Source: Gemmatales bacterium (GTDB lineage: Bacteria; Planctomycetota; Planctomycetia; Gemmatales; HRBIN36). From it: DNA of 38,966 nt. The stretch is from positions 1 through 38,966 of the forward strand of contig JANXCQ010000034.1 in the NCBI GenBank assembly GCA_025060195.1. Direction: 5' to 3'. The notes below the pieces were generated by a model. It ran no database searches. It was not told where the DNA came from and saw only the letters and a list, made by a program, of their open reading frames with translations. Position numbers and translations under genes: made by a program. Shown piece by piece: positions 18,214 through 27,629 of this stretch; positions within the stretch are counted from its first letter, which is position 1, and each line of letters starts with the position of its first letter.

Positions 18214-20832
18214 ATGGACATCAATCGCTTCACAGAAAAGGCCCAGGAGGCGTTACACGCGGCTCAGAAACGTGCGATACGCGAATCCCATCAGCAAGTG
18301 GATGTCGAGCATCTGTTCCTGGCCCTTCTGGAACAGGAAGACGGAATAACCTTGCCTATTTTGCAAAAGGCGGGGGTTTCCAAACCGGAGAGGATTAAGG
18401 AAAGGCTGGAACAAGAGCTCAGGAAGTTACCCAGAGTAAGTACGGTAAGCGGCTCTGCTGAACAGGTCTATATTACGGGGCGGTTGAACCGTTTGCTGAT
18501 TCAAGCAGAGGAAGAAGCGAAGAAACTGAGGGACGATTATATCTCTGTGGAGCATTTATTGTTAGCACTCGTCGAGGATACAGGTTTCTCAGGACGGTTG
18601 TTGCGAGAATACGGTGTTAATCGCGAAACTTTGATGGTTGCTCTGCAACAGATCCGCGGTCATCAGCGGGTGACCTCGCCTACTCCAGAAACCACTTATC
18701 AGGCCTTGGAACGTTACGGTCGCGATCTCACGAAGCTGGCTGCTCAAGGTAAATTGGATCCGGTCATTGGGCGGGACGATGAGATTCGTCGGGTCATTCA
18801 GGTGTTGTGCCGGCGTACCAAGAATAACCCGGTGCTGATCGGGGAGCCGGGCGTGGGGAAGACGGCTATCGTAGAGGGGTTAGCTCAGCGCATCGTTCGC
18901 GGCGATGTGCCAGAGGGCTTGAAAAATAAGCGCATTGTCCAGTTGGACATGGGAGCGCTGATTGCGGGCGCGAAATATCGCGGGGAGTTTGAAGAACGAC
19001 TCAAGGCAGTGCTCAAAGAGGTGCAGGAAGCCCAAGGGGAAATCATTTTGTTCATTGATGAATTGCACACCGTGGTGGGCGCAGGTCGGGCCGAAGGCGC
19101 TATGGACGCCTCCAACTTGCTCAAGCCTATGTTGGCCCGAGGTGAATTGCATTGCATCGGTGCCACGACGTTGGACGAGTATCGCAAGTACATCGAGAAA
19201 GATGCGGCCCTGGAGCGGCGTTTCCAACCGATTTTGGTCGAACCACCCTCTGTGGAAGATACCATCTCGATTTTGCGTGGTTTGAAGGAACGCTATGAGG
19301 TGCATCACGGCGTGCGGATCAAAGATAGTGCGCTGGTCGCCGCGGCCGTGCTGTCGAACCGCTACATCGCAGACCGTTTCCTGCCCGATAAGGCGATTGA
19401 CCTGGTGGACGAAGCGGCGGCAAAGCTGCGCACGGAAATCGATTCGATGCCCAGCGAGTTAGACGAAATCTTGCGTAAGGTCATGCAACTGGAGATCGAG
19501 CGGGAAGCGCTGCGGAAGGAGACCGATCCAGCCTCACGCGAACGGCTCCAGAAATTGGAAAAGGAGTTGGCTGACCTGCGGGCCCGTGCCGATGCTTTGA
19601 AGGCCCAGTGGGAGCAAGAAAAGCAGATGGTACAACAATTACGTGACCTGCGGGCCCAAATCGAACGGACCAAGATCGAAATCGAGCAGGCAGAGCGGCA
19701 ATACGACCTGAACCGCGTCGCCGAGCTGAAATACGGACGCCTGTTTGGTTTGGAAAAGGCTCTCAAGGAAGCCGAGGAGGAATTGGCGCGGAAGGGAGTG
19801 CGGCTCATCAAGGAAGAGGTGGACGAGGAAGATATTGCTGAGGTGGTGAGCCGATGGACGGGGATTCCCGTGAGTAAATTGCTCGAAGGGGAAGCTCAGA
19901 AGCTGATGCACCTGGAGGAGGAGTTACACAAACGCGTCGTCGGTCAGGACGAAGCGGTGCGGGTAGTCGCTGAAGCAGTGATTCGCGCACGCACCGGTTT
20001 GAAAGACCCCAATCGGCCGATCGGTTCGTTCATATTCCTCGGACCTACGGGCGTGGGGAAGACCGAGTTAGCTCGGGCGTTGGCAGAAACGCTCTTTGAT
20101 GATGAGCGGGCCATGATTCGCATTGATATGTCGGAGTATCAGGAAAAGCACACCGTGGCTCGACTCATCGGTGCCCCGCCAGGCTACGTAGGTTACGAGG
20201 AAGGGGGTCAACTGACGGAAGCGGTGCGTCGTCGGCCTTATTCCGTGGTGCTTTTTGACGAAATCGAGAAAGCCCACCATGACGTGTTCAACGTGCTGTT
20301 GCAAATATTGGACGATGGGCGACTCACCGATGGTCAAGGACGCACGGTAGATTTCAAGAATACCATCGTGATTATGACCTCGAATATCGGTAGCCAGCGG
20401 ATTTTGATGTACCAGGGACTCCCCGGGGGTCCTGAATACGAACGGATGAAGCAGGCCGTTCTGGAGGAGTTGCGCTTGCACTTCCGACCGGAATTCCTGA
20501 ACCGCGTGGATGAGATCGTCGTGTTCCATGCGCTCACTGAAGCCCATCTCCAGAAAATTGTGGACATTCAACTGGCGCGTTTGCAAAAGCGCTTGCAAGA
20601 ACGGCGGATCACGTTGCAGGTGACCAATGCTGCGAAGGCGTATCTAGCCAAGCAAGGTTACGACCCGCACTACGGCGCTCGACCTCTGAAGCGCTTGATC
20701 CAACGGGAAGTCGAGACGGCTCTGGCCAAGCGTTTGCTTGCCGGCGAGGTGCGCGACGGACAGACTGTCGAACTGGATTACGATTCCCGCAGCGATAAAC
20801 TAATTTTTCGAGTGGTGCCCCCAAACCCCTAA
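18214..20832 (+). CDS. clpB: ATP-dependent disaggregase ClpB
   Basis: 872 residues, standard length. Hsp100 chaperone that pulls polypeptides out of aggregates with DnaK/DnaJ. Domains in order: N-terminal Clp_N repeats ([27 protein letters not shown], about 1-145); AAA+ module 1 with Walker A GEPGVGKT at 210-217 and Walker B ILFIDELH; a long coiled-coil middle domain (about 410-525) that separates ClpB from ClpA/ClpC; AAA+ module 2 with Walker A GPTGVGKT at 610-617 and Walker [11 protein letters not shown]; and the C-terminal D2-small domain with [18 protein letters not shown] just upstream supports the ATG. It leads a run of chaperone and protease genes, with a palindrome upstream that may be its operator. 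Confidence 0.98.
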   Translation: MDINRFTEKAQEALHAAQKRAIRESHQQVDVEHLFLALLEQEDGITLPILQKAGVSKPERIKERLEQELRKLPRVSTVSGSAEQVYITGRLNRLLIQAEEEAKKLRDDYISVEHLLLALVEDTGFSGRLLREYGVNRETLMVALQQIRGHQRVTSPTPETTYQALERYGRDLTKLAAQGKLDPVIGRDDEIRRVIQVLCRRTKNNPVLIGEPGVGKTAIVEGLAQRIVRGDVPEGLKNKRIVQLDMGALIAGAKYRGEFEERLKAVLKEVQEAQGEIILFIDELHTVVGAGRAEGAMDASNLLKPMLARGELHCIGATTLDEYRKYIEKDAALERRFQPILVEPPSVEDTISILRGLKERYEVHHGVRIKDSALVAAAVLSNRYIADRFLPDKAIDLVDEAAAKLRTEIDSMPSELDEILRKVMQLEIEREALRKETDPASRERLQKLEKELADLRARADALKAQWEQEKQMVQQLRDLRAQIERTKIEIEQAERQYDLNRVAELKYGRLFGLEKALKEAEEELARKGVRLIKEEVDEEDIAEVVSRWTGIPVSKLLEGEAQKLMHLEEELHKRVVGQDEAVRVVAEAVIRARTGLKDPNRPIGSFIFLGPTGVGKTELARALAETLFDDERAMIRIDMSEYQEKHTVARLIGAPPGYVGYEEGGQLTEAVRRRPYSVVLFDEIEKAHHDVFNVLLQILDDGRLTDGQGRTVDFKNTIVIMTSNIGSQRILMYQGLPGGPEYERMKQAVLEELRLHFRPEFLNRVDEIVVFHALTEAHLQKIVDIQLARLQKRLQERRITLQVTNAAKAYLAKQGYDPHYGARPLKRLIQREVETALAKRLLAGEVRDGQTVELDYDSRSDKLIFRVVPPNP

Positions 20833-20849
20833 ACAGGAAATGAACTACC

Positions 20850-21215
20850 ATGCCGCGGGACATCGTTCGCTGGATGCAGGCGTTCTTCTTACCGCTGGCG
20901 CAAAGCCGACAGGAAGCACAATGGTCGCCGCCGGTGGATATCTATCGCACACCCCGGGGCTGGTTACTCAAATTCGATTTGGCCGGGGTGCGCCCTGGGG
21001 ACATTCGCATTGACGTGCATGGTTCGCGATTGACCGTGTCCGGGCTACGCCGCGATTTCTGCGTCGAAGAACATGGCTATGCACAATATCGCATGGAGAT
21101 CGCATATAACCAGTTTGAACGCACTGTGGAGTTACCTGTTGACCTCAACCACGCCCACATTGACCTCGACTATCGCGAAGGGATGCTGCTGGTCGACGTG
21201 GTCACTAATCGTTAG
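20850..21215 (+). CDS. Small heat-shock protein (Hsp20/alpha-crystallin family)
   Basis: 121 residues, 17 bases after clpB. An alpha-crystallin domain spans about 27-118: PPVDIYRTPRGWLLKFDLAG, the GVRPGDIRIDVHGSRLTVSG strands, and a FERTVELPVDLN segment followed by a L-D-Y-x-E-G-M-L turn matching the family's F.LP...d...i.A...nGvL. The usual C-terminal extension with the I-x-I/V motif is absent: the protein stops right after the last strand (LLVDVVTNR), so oligomer assembly may differ. ATP-independent holdase; placement next to clpB fits hand-over of bound substrates to the disaggregase. Probably co-transcribed. Confidence 0.9.
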   Translation: MPRDIVRWMQAFFLPLAQSRQEAQWSPPVDIYRTPRGWLLKFDLAGVRPGDIRIDVHGSRLTVSGLRRDFCVEEHGYAQYRMEIAYNQFERTVELPVDLNHAHIDLDYREGMLLVDVVTNR

Positions 21216-21328
21216 GGTGAGCCACGAAAACGCAGCCTTGCTGTTTCGCCTACCGAGCGAGGTCAATAGACTGAAGCCTGGTCCTGGCATTCGTGGAGGC
21301 CACGCACGCAGGAGAGTGGATAAGCACC

Positions 21329-23680
21329 ATGACGATGACCCCAATACAGATTTTGCCCGTTTTGCCGTTACGCAATACGGTAATTTTTCCCGCGACGTTC
21401 GCGCCACTGTCGGCCGGTCGCCCTGCTTCAATAGCGGCGATCGAGGAGGCAACCAAACGCGACGATAAAGCGTTGGTCATCTTCGCCCAGCGCGACCCGC
21501 AGTTAGAGCAACCGAACAAGCCAGAAGACTTGTATCCTGTCGGCACGTTAGCGGTGATTCGTAAGCTAGCACGCACCGCAAGCGGTATGGATATCTTGGT
21601 GCAAGGGCTGGAACGTGTCCGACTCTTGGCTCTGGAGCAAACAGAGCCCTCTCTGCGGGCGCGGGTCGAAATCATTCCCTGGCCCGAAGATACCGGACCG
21701 GAAGTGGAAGCGCTGTACCGCAGTGTCCTGGACGTAGCCCGTCGCATTCTCGAGCTTTCCGGCGCCGAAGCACCTCCGAATCTTCAGGAGCTTCTCACAC
21801 AGCAGGGTGATCCATTGCGGGTAGCCTACTTTATTGGCTCTATGCTTAGCCTCGATGTGCCCAAAGAGCAGGCCCTGCTGGAAGCAACGACGCGGCTGGA
21901 AGCGTTACGCTTGCTGTATCAGTATCTGCACCACGAATTACAAGTGCAGGAATTGCGCCACAAGATTCAGGAACAAGCGCAATCTGAGTTGACCAAGCAG
22001 CAGCGCGAATACATGTTGCGGCAACAGTTACGAGCCATTCAGGAAGAACTGGGAGAAAAAAGCCCGGAGAAGGCAGAAATTGATGAGCTACGCCAGCGTT
22101 TGGCCGAGGCAGATCTACCCGACTTCGCACGGAAGGAGGCGGAACGGGAACTTAATCGTCTGGAACGTTTACCTCCCATTGCTCCCGATTATCAGGTCAT
22201 CCGCACTTGGCTGGAACTGGTGTTGGAATTGCCCTGGCGGAAAGAGACAACCGACATCTTAGACATCGCTCATGCGCGGCAGATTCTCGACGAGGATCAC
22301 TACGGCTTACAGGAAATCAAGGAGCGCATTCTCGAGCACTTGGCCGTGCTCAAACTCAATCCAGAAGCCAAGGCGCCGATTTTGTGCTTTGTGGGACCGC
22401 CAGGCGTGGGGAAAACTTCCCTGGGACAGAGTATTGCTCGTGCTCTGGGACGAAAATTCGAGCGACAAAGCTTGGGCGGACTCCATGACGAAGCGGAGTT
22501 ACGCGGCCATCGGCGCACTTATATCGGCGCGATGCCCGGACGAATTATTCAGGCCATTCGCCGTGCTGGCGTGAAGAATCCCGTTCTCATGTTAGACGAG
22601 GTGGATAAAATCGGTCGCGACTTCCGTGGGGATCCCGCCGCAGCGCTCCTAGAAATCCTCGATCCCGCCCAAAACTCTCAGTTTCGCGATAACTACTTGG
22701 ACCTACCTTTCGATTTGTCAAAAGTGTTTTTCATCACCACCGCGAACAATCTGATGACAATTCCTCAACCACTGTTGGACCGCATGGAAGTGCTGCGCTT
22801 GGCCGGTTATACCCCCGAAGAGAAAATGCAGATTGCGCTTCGCTATCTCATACCCCGGCAACTCAAAGAGGCAGGGCTGACGCCCGAGCAACTTACGATT
22901 CCCCCCGAGACCGTAGATCGGATCATTCGCCGATACACTCGCGAGGCGGGTGTGCGGGAACTGGAACGTACGCTGGGCCGTCTGGCACGGAAGGTTGCGG
23001 TGCGCTTTGCTGAGGGCAAGACCGAACCGGTTACCGTTGGCCCGGACGACCTGCCTGACCTCCTTGGTCCGGAACGTTTCTTCCCCGAACAGGCCCGCGA
23101 GGAATTGCCGCCAGGCGTGGCCACGGGGTTGGCCTGGACCGAAACGGGCGGTGAGGTTCTTTATGTCGAAGCAGTACTCTTACCTGCGGGCGAAGGGTTG
23201 AAACTCACAGGTCAACTGGGCGACGTGATGCGGGAGTCGGCGCGGGCAGCCCTGAGTTATGTTTGGTCTCATGCAGAGGACTTAGGGATTCCTCCGAAAA
23301 AGTTTCGCAGGCACGGTATTCACATTCACGTTCCTGCGGGAGCGGTGCCAAAGGATGGCCCCAGTGCGGGCGTTGCGATGGTTACCGCGCTGACCTCCTT
23401 GTTGACGGGGTTACCAGCGCGAAAAGATACTGCTATGACTGGCGAGATCACTTTAACGGGGCTGGTGTTGCCCGTAGGAGGCATCAAGGAGAAAGTATTG
23501 GCCGCGCATCGCGCGGGCATTCGCCGGATCATCCTGCCACGGGAAAATCAGAAAGACCTGCGGGAAGTGCCGGAACACGTGCGCAACGAAATCGAGTTTG
23601 TCTTCGCCGGCCATCTCCAGGAGGTACTTCGCGCCGCCATCCCGAATCTACCGCGCCAACCCGCCGCCGCCAGCGTTTAG
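21329..23680 (+). CDS. lon: ATP-dependent protease Lon
   Basis: 783 residues from ATG 21329. Domains: N-terminal substrate-binding domain beginning with the typical ILPVLPLRNTVIFPAT; a coiled-coil linker (QEQAQSELTKQQREYMLRQQ); AAA+ module with Walker A GPPGVGKT at about 356-363 and Walker B PVLMLDEVDKIG; and the C-terminal Ser-Lys protease domain with PKDGPSAG (Ser679) and GGIKEKVLAAHRAG (Lys720). Both catalytic residues and both nucleotide motifs are intact. The frame also opens at GTG 21293, but the extra 12 residues (EATHAGEWISTM) are not Lon-like. It lies 113 bases after the Hsp20 stop. Cytoplasmic quality-control protease that removes misfolded and regulatory proteins. Confidence 0.97.
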   Translation: MTMTPIQILPVLPLRNTVIFPATFAPLSAGRPASIAAIEEATKRDDKALVIFAQRDPQLEQPNKPEDLYPVGTLAVIRKLARTASGMDILVQGLERVRLLALEQTEPSLRARVEIIPWPEDTGPEVEALYRSVLDVARRILELSGAEAPPNLQELLTQQGDPLRVAYFIGSMLSLDVPKEQALLEATTRLEALRLLYQYLHHELQVQELRHKIQEQAQSELTKQQREYMLRQQLRAIQEELGEKSPEKAEIDELRQRLAEADLPDFARKEAERELNRLERLPPIAPDYQVIRTWLELVLELPWRKETTDILDIAHARQILDEDHYGLQEIKERILEHLAVLKLNPEAKAPILCFVGPPGVGKTSLGQSIARALGRKFERQSLGGLHDEAELRGHRRTYIGAMPGRIIQAIRRAGVKNPVLMLDEVDKIGRDFRGDPAAALLEILDPAQNSQFRDNYLDLPFDLSKVFFITTANNLMTIPQPLLDRMEVLRLAGYTPEEKMQIALRYLIPRQLKEAGLTPEQLTIPPETVDRIIRRYTREAGVRELERTLGRLARKVAVRFAEGKTEPVTVGPDDLPDLLGPERFFPEQAREELPPGVATGLAWTETGGEVLYVEAVLLPAGEGLKLTGQLGDVMRESARAALSYVWSHAEDLGIPPKKFRRHGIHIHVPAGAVPKDGPSAGVAMVTALTSLLTGLPARKDTAMTGEITLTGLVLPVGGIKEKVLAAHRAGIRRIILPRENQKDLREVPEHVRNEIEFVFAGHLQEVLRAAIPNLPRQPAAASV

Positions 23681-23850
23681 TTGCGACCGTGACGCCGAAC
23701 TCCACTGCACTTATGCCTAAAAATGTTCAAGCACTGTCTGCTTCGAAGCCAGTTGAGATGAAACTGCATCAGGTGCCTTGACGCTCCAGCGAAGATTACG
23801 CATAATCGTTTCCACGACGTTGTGGGTTCGTAACCGACCTGGATGCGGTC

Positions 23851-24564
23851 ATGATTCCTCTTTGGGACAATATTCCCGCAAGGCGCTTTCCTTTGGCCAT
23901 GTGGGCTTTTATTGCCCTCAATACTTTGGTGTTCCTGCTGGAACAGACCTTGAAGCCAGCCGAACTTGAAAGGCTATTTTGGCTGAACGGCATTGTTCCC
24001 GCCTATACCCTGCGACTGATACAGGAGGGTTCTTGGCCCTTGCTAGCTACGGAGGTAGTGCCTCTTTTCACGAGTATGTTTTTGCATGGGGGCTGGCTTC
24101 ACTTCTTAGGTAACATGTGGACGTTATACTTGTTCGGCGATAACGTGGAAGACCGTATGGGGACAGCCAGATTTGCGATTTTTTATTTGGCTTGCGGTAT
24201 ATTGGCGGGCGTCTTTCATATCCTGGCTGAACCCATGAGCTACGTCCCTGCTATCGGAGCGAGTGGTGCCATCTCGGGGGTCTTGGGAGCCTATTTGTTA
24301 CTCTACCCATATGCCCGTGTATTTACCTTGGTGCCGATATTCATATTTCCCTGGCTGGTGGAACTCCCTGCAGTGATATTCATCGGCTTCTGGTATTTGA
24401 CGCAAGTGTTTGAAGGCGTATTAGCCATTGCCCATGAAGTGGCTTACCAGGGAGTCGCCTGGTGGGCCCACATTGGAGGCTTCTTAGCCGGACTGACTTT
24501 GACGCCATTTTTCGTTAGACGGCCTCATCGCCCACGCTTTGCGGACGAATTCCGCCCCTGGTGA
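23851..24564 (+). CDS. Rhomboid family intramembrane serine protease
   Basis: 237 residues with about six hydrophobic segments. Rhomboid signatures are complete: HGGWLHFLGNMWTLYLFG (79-96) provides the oxyanion His and Asn; GASGAISGVLGAYL (136-149) holds nucleophile Ser138; WWAHIGGFLAG (204-214) holds His207 of the Ser-His dyad. A short linker between the third and fourth segments (LLYPYARVF) matches the rhomboid 'YP.A.v' pattern. Cleaves transmembrane proteins inside the bilayer. It follows lon by about 170 bases and its TGA lies next to the start of the SDH protease gene, so it is probably translationally linked to it. Confidence 0.93.
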   Translation: MIPLWDNIPARRFPLAMWAFIALNTLVFLLEQTLKPAELERLFWLNGIVPAYTLRLIQEGSWPLLATEVVPLFTSMFLHGGWLHFLGNMWTLYLFGDNVEDRMGTARFAIFYLACGILAGVFHILAEPMSYVPAIGASGAISGVLGAYLLLYPYARVFTLVPIFIFPWLVELPAVIFIGFWYLTQVFEGVLAIAHEVAYQGVAWWAHIGGFLAGLTLTPFFVRRPHRPRFADEFRPW

Positions 24565-24572
24565 GGAAACCT

Positions 24573-25400
24573 ATGAGCATCGGGGATATTTTTTGGATTT
24601 TCCTGCTCTTTAGCTTCGTCCAACCGTGGCTTCGCCAACGGATGTTAGAATCAGCTCGGTGGAAAAAGATCGAAGAAATTGAACGCAAACGCGGCTCGCG
24701 GTTGATTCTGTTAATCCATCGTCAGGAAACGATTAGCCTCCTCGGGATTCCGATTTTCCGCTTCATCGACATCAACGACGCCGAGGAGGTGATTCGGGCC
24801 ATTCACTTGACTGACAAGAATGTGCCTATTGACTTAGTGCTACACACACCCGGAGGATTAGTCCTGGCTAGTTTACAAATCGCCCGAGCTATTCAAGCAC
24901 ATCCGGCCAAGGTCACCGTGTTCGTGCCGCATTATGCTATGTCGGGCGGCACGTTAATTGCGTTAGCTGCGGATGAGATTGTTATGGACTCGCATGCAGT
25001 CTTGGGGCCTGTTGACCCGCAGTTAGGGGAGTACCCCGCGGCCTCAATCGTCAAAGTTGCCAAGAGCAAGAACATAAACGACCTGGACGATCGTACGCTC
25101 ATTTTAGCAGACATCGCTGAGAAAGCTCTTACTCAGCTCGAAAAGGAGGTTTTGGAGTTGTTGCAAGATAAGATGCCTTTCGACCAGGCCAAGCAATTGG
25201 CGGCTAAACTCACTCAAGGAATTTGGACACACGATCATCCCATTAGCTACCATGAAGCTCGCGACTTAGGGTTACCTGTCAGCTGTAACATGCCCGTAGA
25301 GTTTTATGAACTCATGACGTTATTCCCCCAACCCGTCCGACAACAACCCAGCGTGCAGTACATCCCACAACCATATAGACCCAGTGGCGCCCCAAACTAG
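24573..25400 (+). CDS. SDH-family Clp-fold serine protease, membrane anchored
   Basis: 275 residues from ATG 24573. N-terminal hydrophobic anchor (IFWIFLLFSFVQPWL, about 6-20), then a basic segment, then a ClpP/crotonase-like fold: RGSRLILLIHRQE, ID.NDAEEVIRAI, VLHTPGGLVLAS, and HYAMSGGTLIALAADEI with nucleophile Ser124, followed by MDSHAVLGPVDPQLG. This order matches the Pfam SDH (Ser-Asp-His) protease family; which Asp and His complete the triad I infer only loosely. GAGG at 24563-24566 supports the ATG; a GTG at 24561 overlapping the rhomboid stop is the alternative. It is probably a membrane quality-control protease working next to rhomboid and Lon. A broken second copy lies at 26052-26518. 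Confidence 0.88.
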   Translation: MSIGDIFWIFLLFSFVQPWLRQRMLESARWKKIEEIERKRGSRLILLIHRQETISLLGIPIFRFIDINDAEEVIRAIHLTDKNVPIDLVLHTPGGLVLASLQIARAIQAHPAKVTVFVPHYAMSGGTLIALAADEIVMDSHAVLGPVDPQLGEYPAASIVKVAKSKNINDLDDRTLILADIAEKALTQLEKEVLELLQDKMPFDQAKQLAAKLTQGIWTHDHPISYHEARDLGLPVSCNMPVEFYELMTLFPQPVRQQPSVQYIPQPYRPSGAPN

Positions 25401-25432
25401 GCCCTAACACTTGGGAGTGTTATGTCACAAAC

Positions 25433-26045
25433 TATAGGGTCCACAGTTCACGGGGGAGATGGAATGCAATGAAATTTTCACAAACAGTGTGGGTCTCCAA
25501 CTGCCCGATAGCGTCGGCAGAGCCGTCAACCTGCCTATTGACCACTTCTTTTCGAGAAATGATACCCGCAACTCTGGTAGCCTTCCGGCACTGTCGAAAC
25601 TACAAGGTTCCGTTGGCGTATAATTGACGTATCACGCATGGTTTCATGCGGGTGCCTTGGGCCAAACCCTGTTTATTCGCTCCAGTCGTGTTGTCTGCCG
25701 AAAACAAGGATGACGCCTCTACGGGGCATAAAAGTCTTAGCTACCTCGTGCTGCACGTGGGCGATGTGATGATAAATCACGATTTCCTGGGGGCCGGCCC
25801 CGTTCCTTAGACTGAGCGAAGACGTCATATGGTTTCGGCGACCATTTTTGGAGCACCACATGCGACCGTTCAGATTCTTTTGATTGTACTGGAGCTTGAG
25901 CTTGCCCGCGGGCATCATGTTGATTTAAAGATTGCTAAGCCAATGAGTCGGTTGCCTGCTATCTATCGTTGCGAGCGCTGTTGTCCTTAGCGCAAGAGCG
26001 GCGTGCTCATGATGATCGATGTGGATGTTTACACGCATTTGCGCT
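25433..26045 (-). pseudogene. Decayed, 5'-truncated second copy of ispH
   Basis: The minus strand can be aligned with the 3' part of the intact ispH at 26567-27505. Its C-terminus reads LETHTVCENFIAFHLPREL against VETHTVREEFVHFPLPREL in ispH, ending at TAG 25433-25435. Another segment reads RRGVILVFGRQ against QADVVLVFGSQ, preceded by GPQEIVIYHH against GPNKEDICYA. DNA similarity continues to about 26045 (GCAGGCAACCGACTC against GCAGGCAATCCGCTT). Several frameshifts and stops break it; one 81-residue ORF (25673-25918) survives as a remnant. The 5' third, including the first two cluster cysteines, is missing. It adjoins the broken SDH copy, and the two mark a tandem duplication. Confidence 0.85.
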
Positions 26046-26051
26046 GTTCAC

Positions 26052-26518
26052 GAGGAAATGAGCATACCTGGGAGCCGCTCGATTCAGTGCCAGCCCAGTT
26101 CGCGGCTAATTTTAGAATTTCGCGACTTCTATATTCGTGACGCAGAGGCAGTCATCCCTGCCGTCGCTCTTACGGATAAAAACACGCTGCCCGAATTAGC
26201 GTTGCGCATGCCGAGGGACTTAGCACTAGCGAGCTTGATCGACCGCGCGCGACACTTAGGCCTAGCCGGCCAAGGCTAGTGTGTTCGAGCCACACTACGC
26301 TGTGTTGGACGTTACTCACACCGCGTTGGTTGCGGCGTATGACCATTAGGGACGCCGCCTGAGTGTTAGAGACGGTTGACCCTAGCCAGAAAAGCTTTGG
26401 CTCGATTCAGGGGCCAGGCTCTGGAGTTGCTACAGAATCATCAGACGTGTGCTTATGCCAACCACTCAGCGACCACATCCACGAAGCGACAGAACTCCAG
26501 TGCACATTTCGTCCCTAG
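26052..26518 (+). pseudogene. Decayed second copy of the SDH-family protease gene
   Basis: It begins with GAGGAAATGAGCAT, matching the start region of the intact gene (GAGGAAACCTATGAGCAT), then lacks the membrane anchor codons. Clear matches follow: RDAEAVIPAVALTDKN against NDAEEVIRAIHLTDKN, and LALASL against LVLASL. After a frameshift, PAKASVFEPHYAVLDVTHT lines up with PAKVTVFVPHYAMSGGTLI, so the catalytic Ser is lost; a TAG follows at about 26347. Weaker traces (ALELLQ, then DHIHEATEL against DHPISYHEARDL) run to TAG 26516-26518. It is clearly non-functional. An 86-residue ORF (26019-26279) across its first half is a remnant, not a gene. Confidence 0.85.
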
Positions 26519-26566
26519 GCGTCATTGAACTAAGCAAACTGCTACGGTGGCCCTCGAAAAATTACT

Positions 26567-27505
26567 TTACTTTACCAACTCCAGGCTCCGCAGTTCGCGG
26601 GGAAGTGGGAAGTGAACAAACTCCTCGCGAACGGTATGAGTCTCGACCTGGGCCTGATAGCGTTCGCGAAGCCAGTGCACTGCCTCTTGCACTACATCTT
26701 CTGGCGCGCTGGCGCCAGCAGTGATCAGCACCGTATGGGCTCCGTCCAAAACTTTGGGATCCAATTCGCGGATGTGATTGATCAAATAGGCTGGTTTACC
26801 ACAGGCACGGGCAATTTCCGCTAAGCGCTGACTATTGGAGCTGTTCTGACTGCCGAAGACCAGGACGACGTCGGCTTGAGGCGCGAGCGCCTTTACTGCC
26901 TCTTGCCGATTTTGTGTCGCGTAGCAAATATCCTCTTTATTCGGCCCGACGATGTGCGGAAACTTCCGGCGCAATGCCTCGATGATCACGTTGGCCTCGT
27001 CCACGCTCAAGGTCGTTTGCGTCAGGTATGCCACCTTGGTATCCGCGGGCAGGTCGATCTTTTCCACGTCGTCGAGGCTCTCAATTAAGCGGATTGCCTG
27101 CGGCGCCTCCCCCATGGTGCCTATGACTTCGTCGTGGTCTGCGTGGCCGATGAGGAAAATCGTATAACCCTCGCGGCCAAAACGTTGGGCCTCGAGATGG
27201 ACTTTAGTAACCAGGGGGCAGGTGGCGTCAATCGCCCGCAGGCGGCGACGACGGGCCGTCTCACGTACCGCTGGCGCCACTCCATGAGCACTGTATAGCA
27301 CCACACTTCCTTCGGGCACCTGTTCCAAATCGTCCACGAAGATGACCCCGCGGCTGCGGAAACGTTCGACCACAACCTGGTTGTGCACTATCTCGTGGAA
27401 CACGTACAACGGCGTGCCAAACAGCTCGAGCGCCCGTTCCAGGCTCTCGATGGCCATGACGACTCCCGCACAAAAGCCTCGTGGCTCGGCTAGAATCACC
27501 CGCAT
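26567..27505 (-). CDS. ispH: 4-hydroxy-3-methylbut-2-enyl diphosphate reductase
   Basis: 312 residues from ATG 27505. Last enzyme of the MEP isoprenoid pathway: a cytoplasmic iron-sulfur protein making IPP and DMAPP from HMBPP. Cluster cysteines are Cys12 (EPRGFCAG), Cys96 (IDATCPLV) and Cys194 (EDICYATQNRQ). Substrate and proton-transfer residues are visible: His41 (VHNQVV), His74 (SAHGV), and the H-x-E-V-x-G-T-M-G segment with His124 and Glu126. The SD-like AGGAG at 27512-27516 supports this start over an in-frame codon at 27583, whose 26 extra residues do not look like IspH. It is divergent from the gene at 27630. A broken partial copy lies just downstream. Confidence 0.96.
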   Translation of the reverse strand: MRVILAEPRGFCAGVVMAIESLERALELFGTPLYVFHEIVHNQVVVERFRSRGVIFVDDLEQVPEGSVVLYSAHGVAPAVRETARRRRLRAIDATCPLVTKVHLEAQRFGREGYTIFLIGHADHDEVIGTMGEAPQAIRLIESLDDVEKIDLPADTKVAYLTQTTLSVDEANVIIEALRRKFPHIVGPNKEDICYATQNRQEAVKALAPQADVVLVFGSQNSSNSQRLAEIARACGKPAYLINHIRELDPKVLDGAHTVLITAGASAPEDVVQEAVHWLRERYQAQVETHTVREEFVHFPLPRELRSLELVK

Positions 27506-27511
27506 AATCCG

Positions 27512-27516
27512 CTCCT
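27512..27516 (-). promoter_or_regulatory. Ribosome binding site deciding the ispH start
   Basis: The minus strand reads AGGAG, then 6 bases, then ATG 27505; it argues against the longer start at 27583. Confidence 0.6.
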
Positions 27517-27629
27517 GAGTCTCGTCATTATTGTAACAGTCGGCTGCACATCCTTCAGGAGTGCACGACGCGATAGTCCTCACAAGCTATAGTAGATAAC
27601 AAGCCCCCGCGTGGTCGGTGAGGTCACTA

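Noticed and set aside
2563..25400. Programmed stop readthrough or general TGA reassignment
   Set aside because: Other genes use TGA as a normal stop (the rhomboid gene ends TGA at 24562-24564), and no other large gene here has internal TGA codons.
25673..25918. 81-codon minus ORF as a gene
   Set aside because: It is a surviving piece of the broken ispH copy.
26019..26279. 86-codon plus ORF as a gene
   Set aside because: It lies across the junction and the first half of the broken SDH protease copy.
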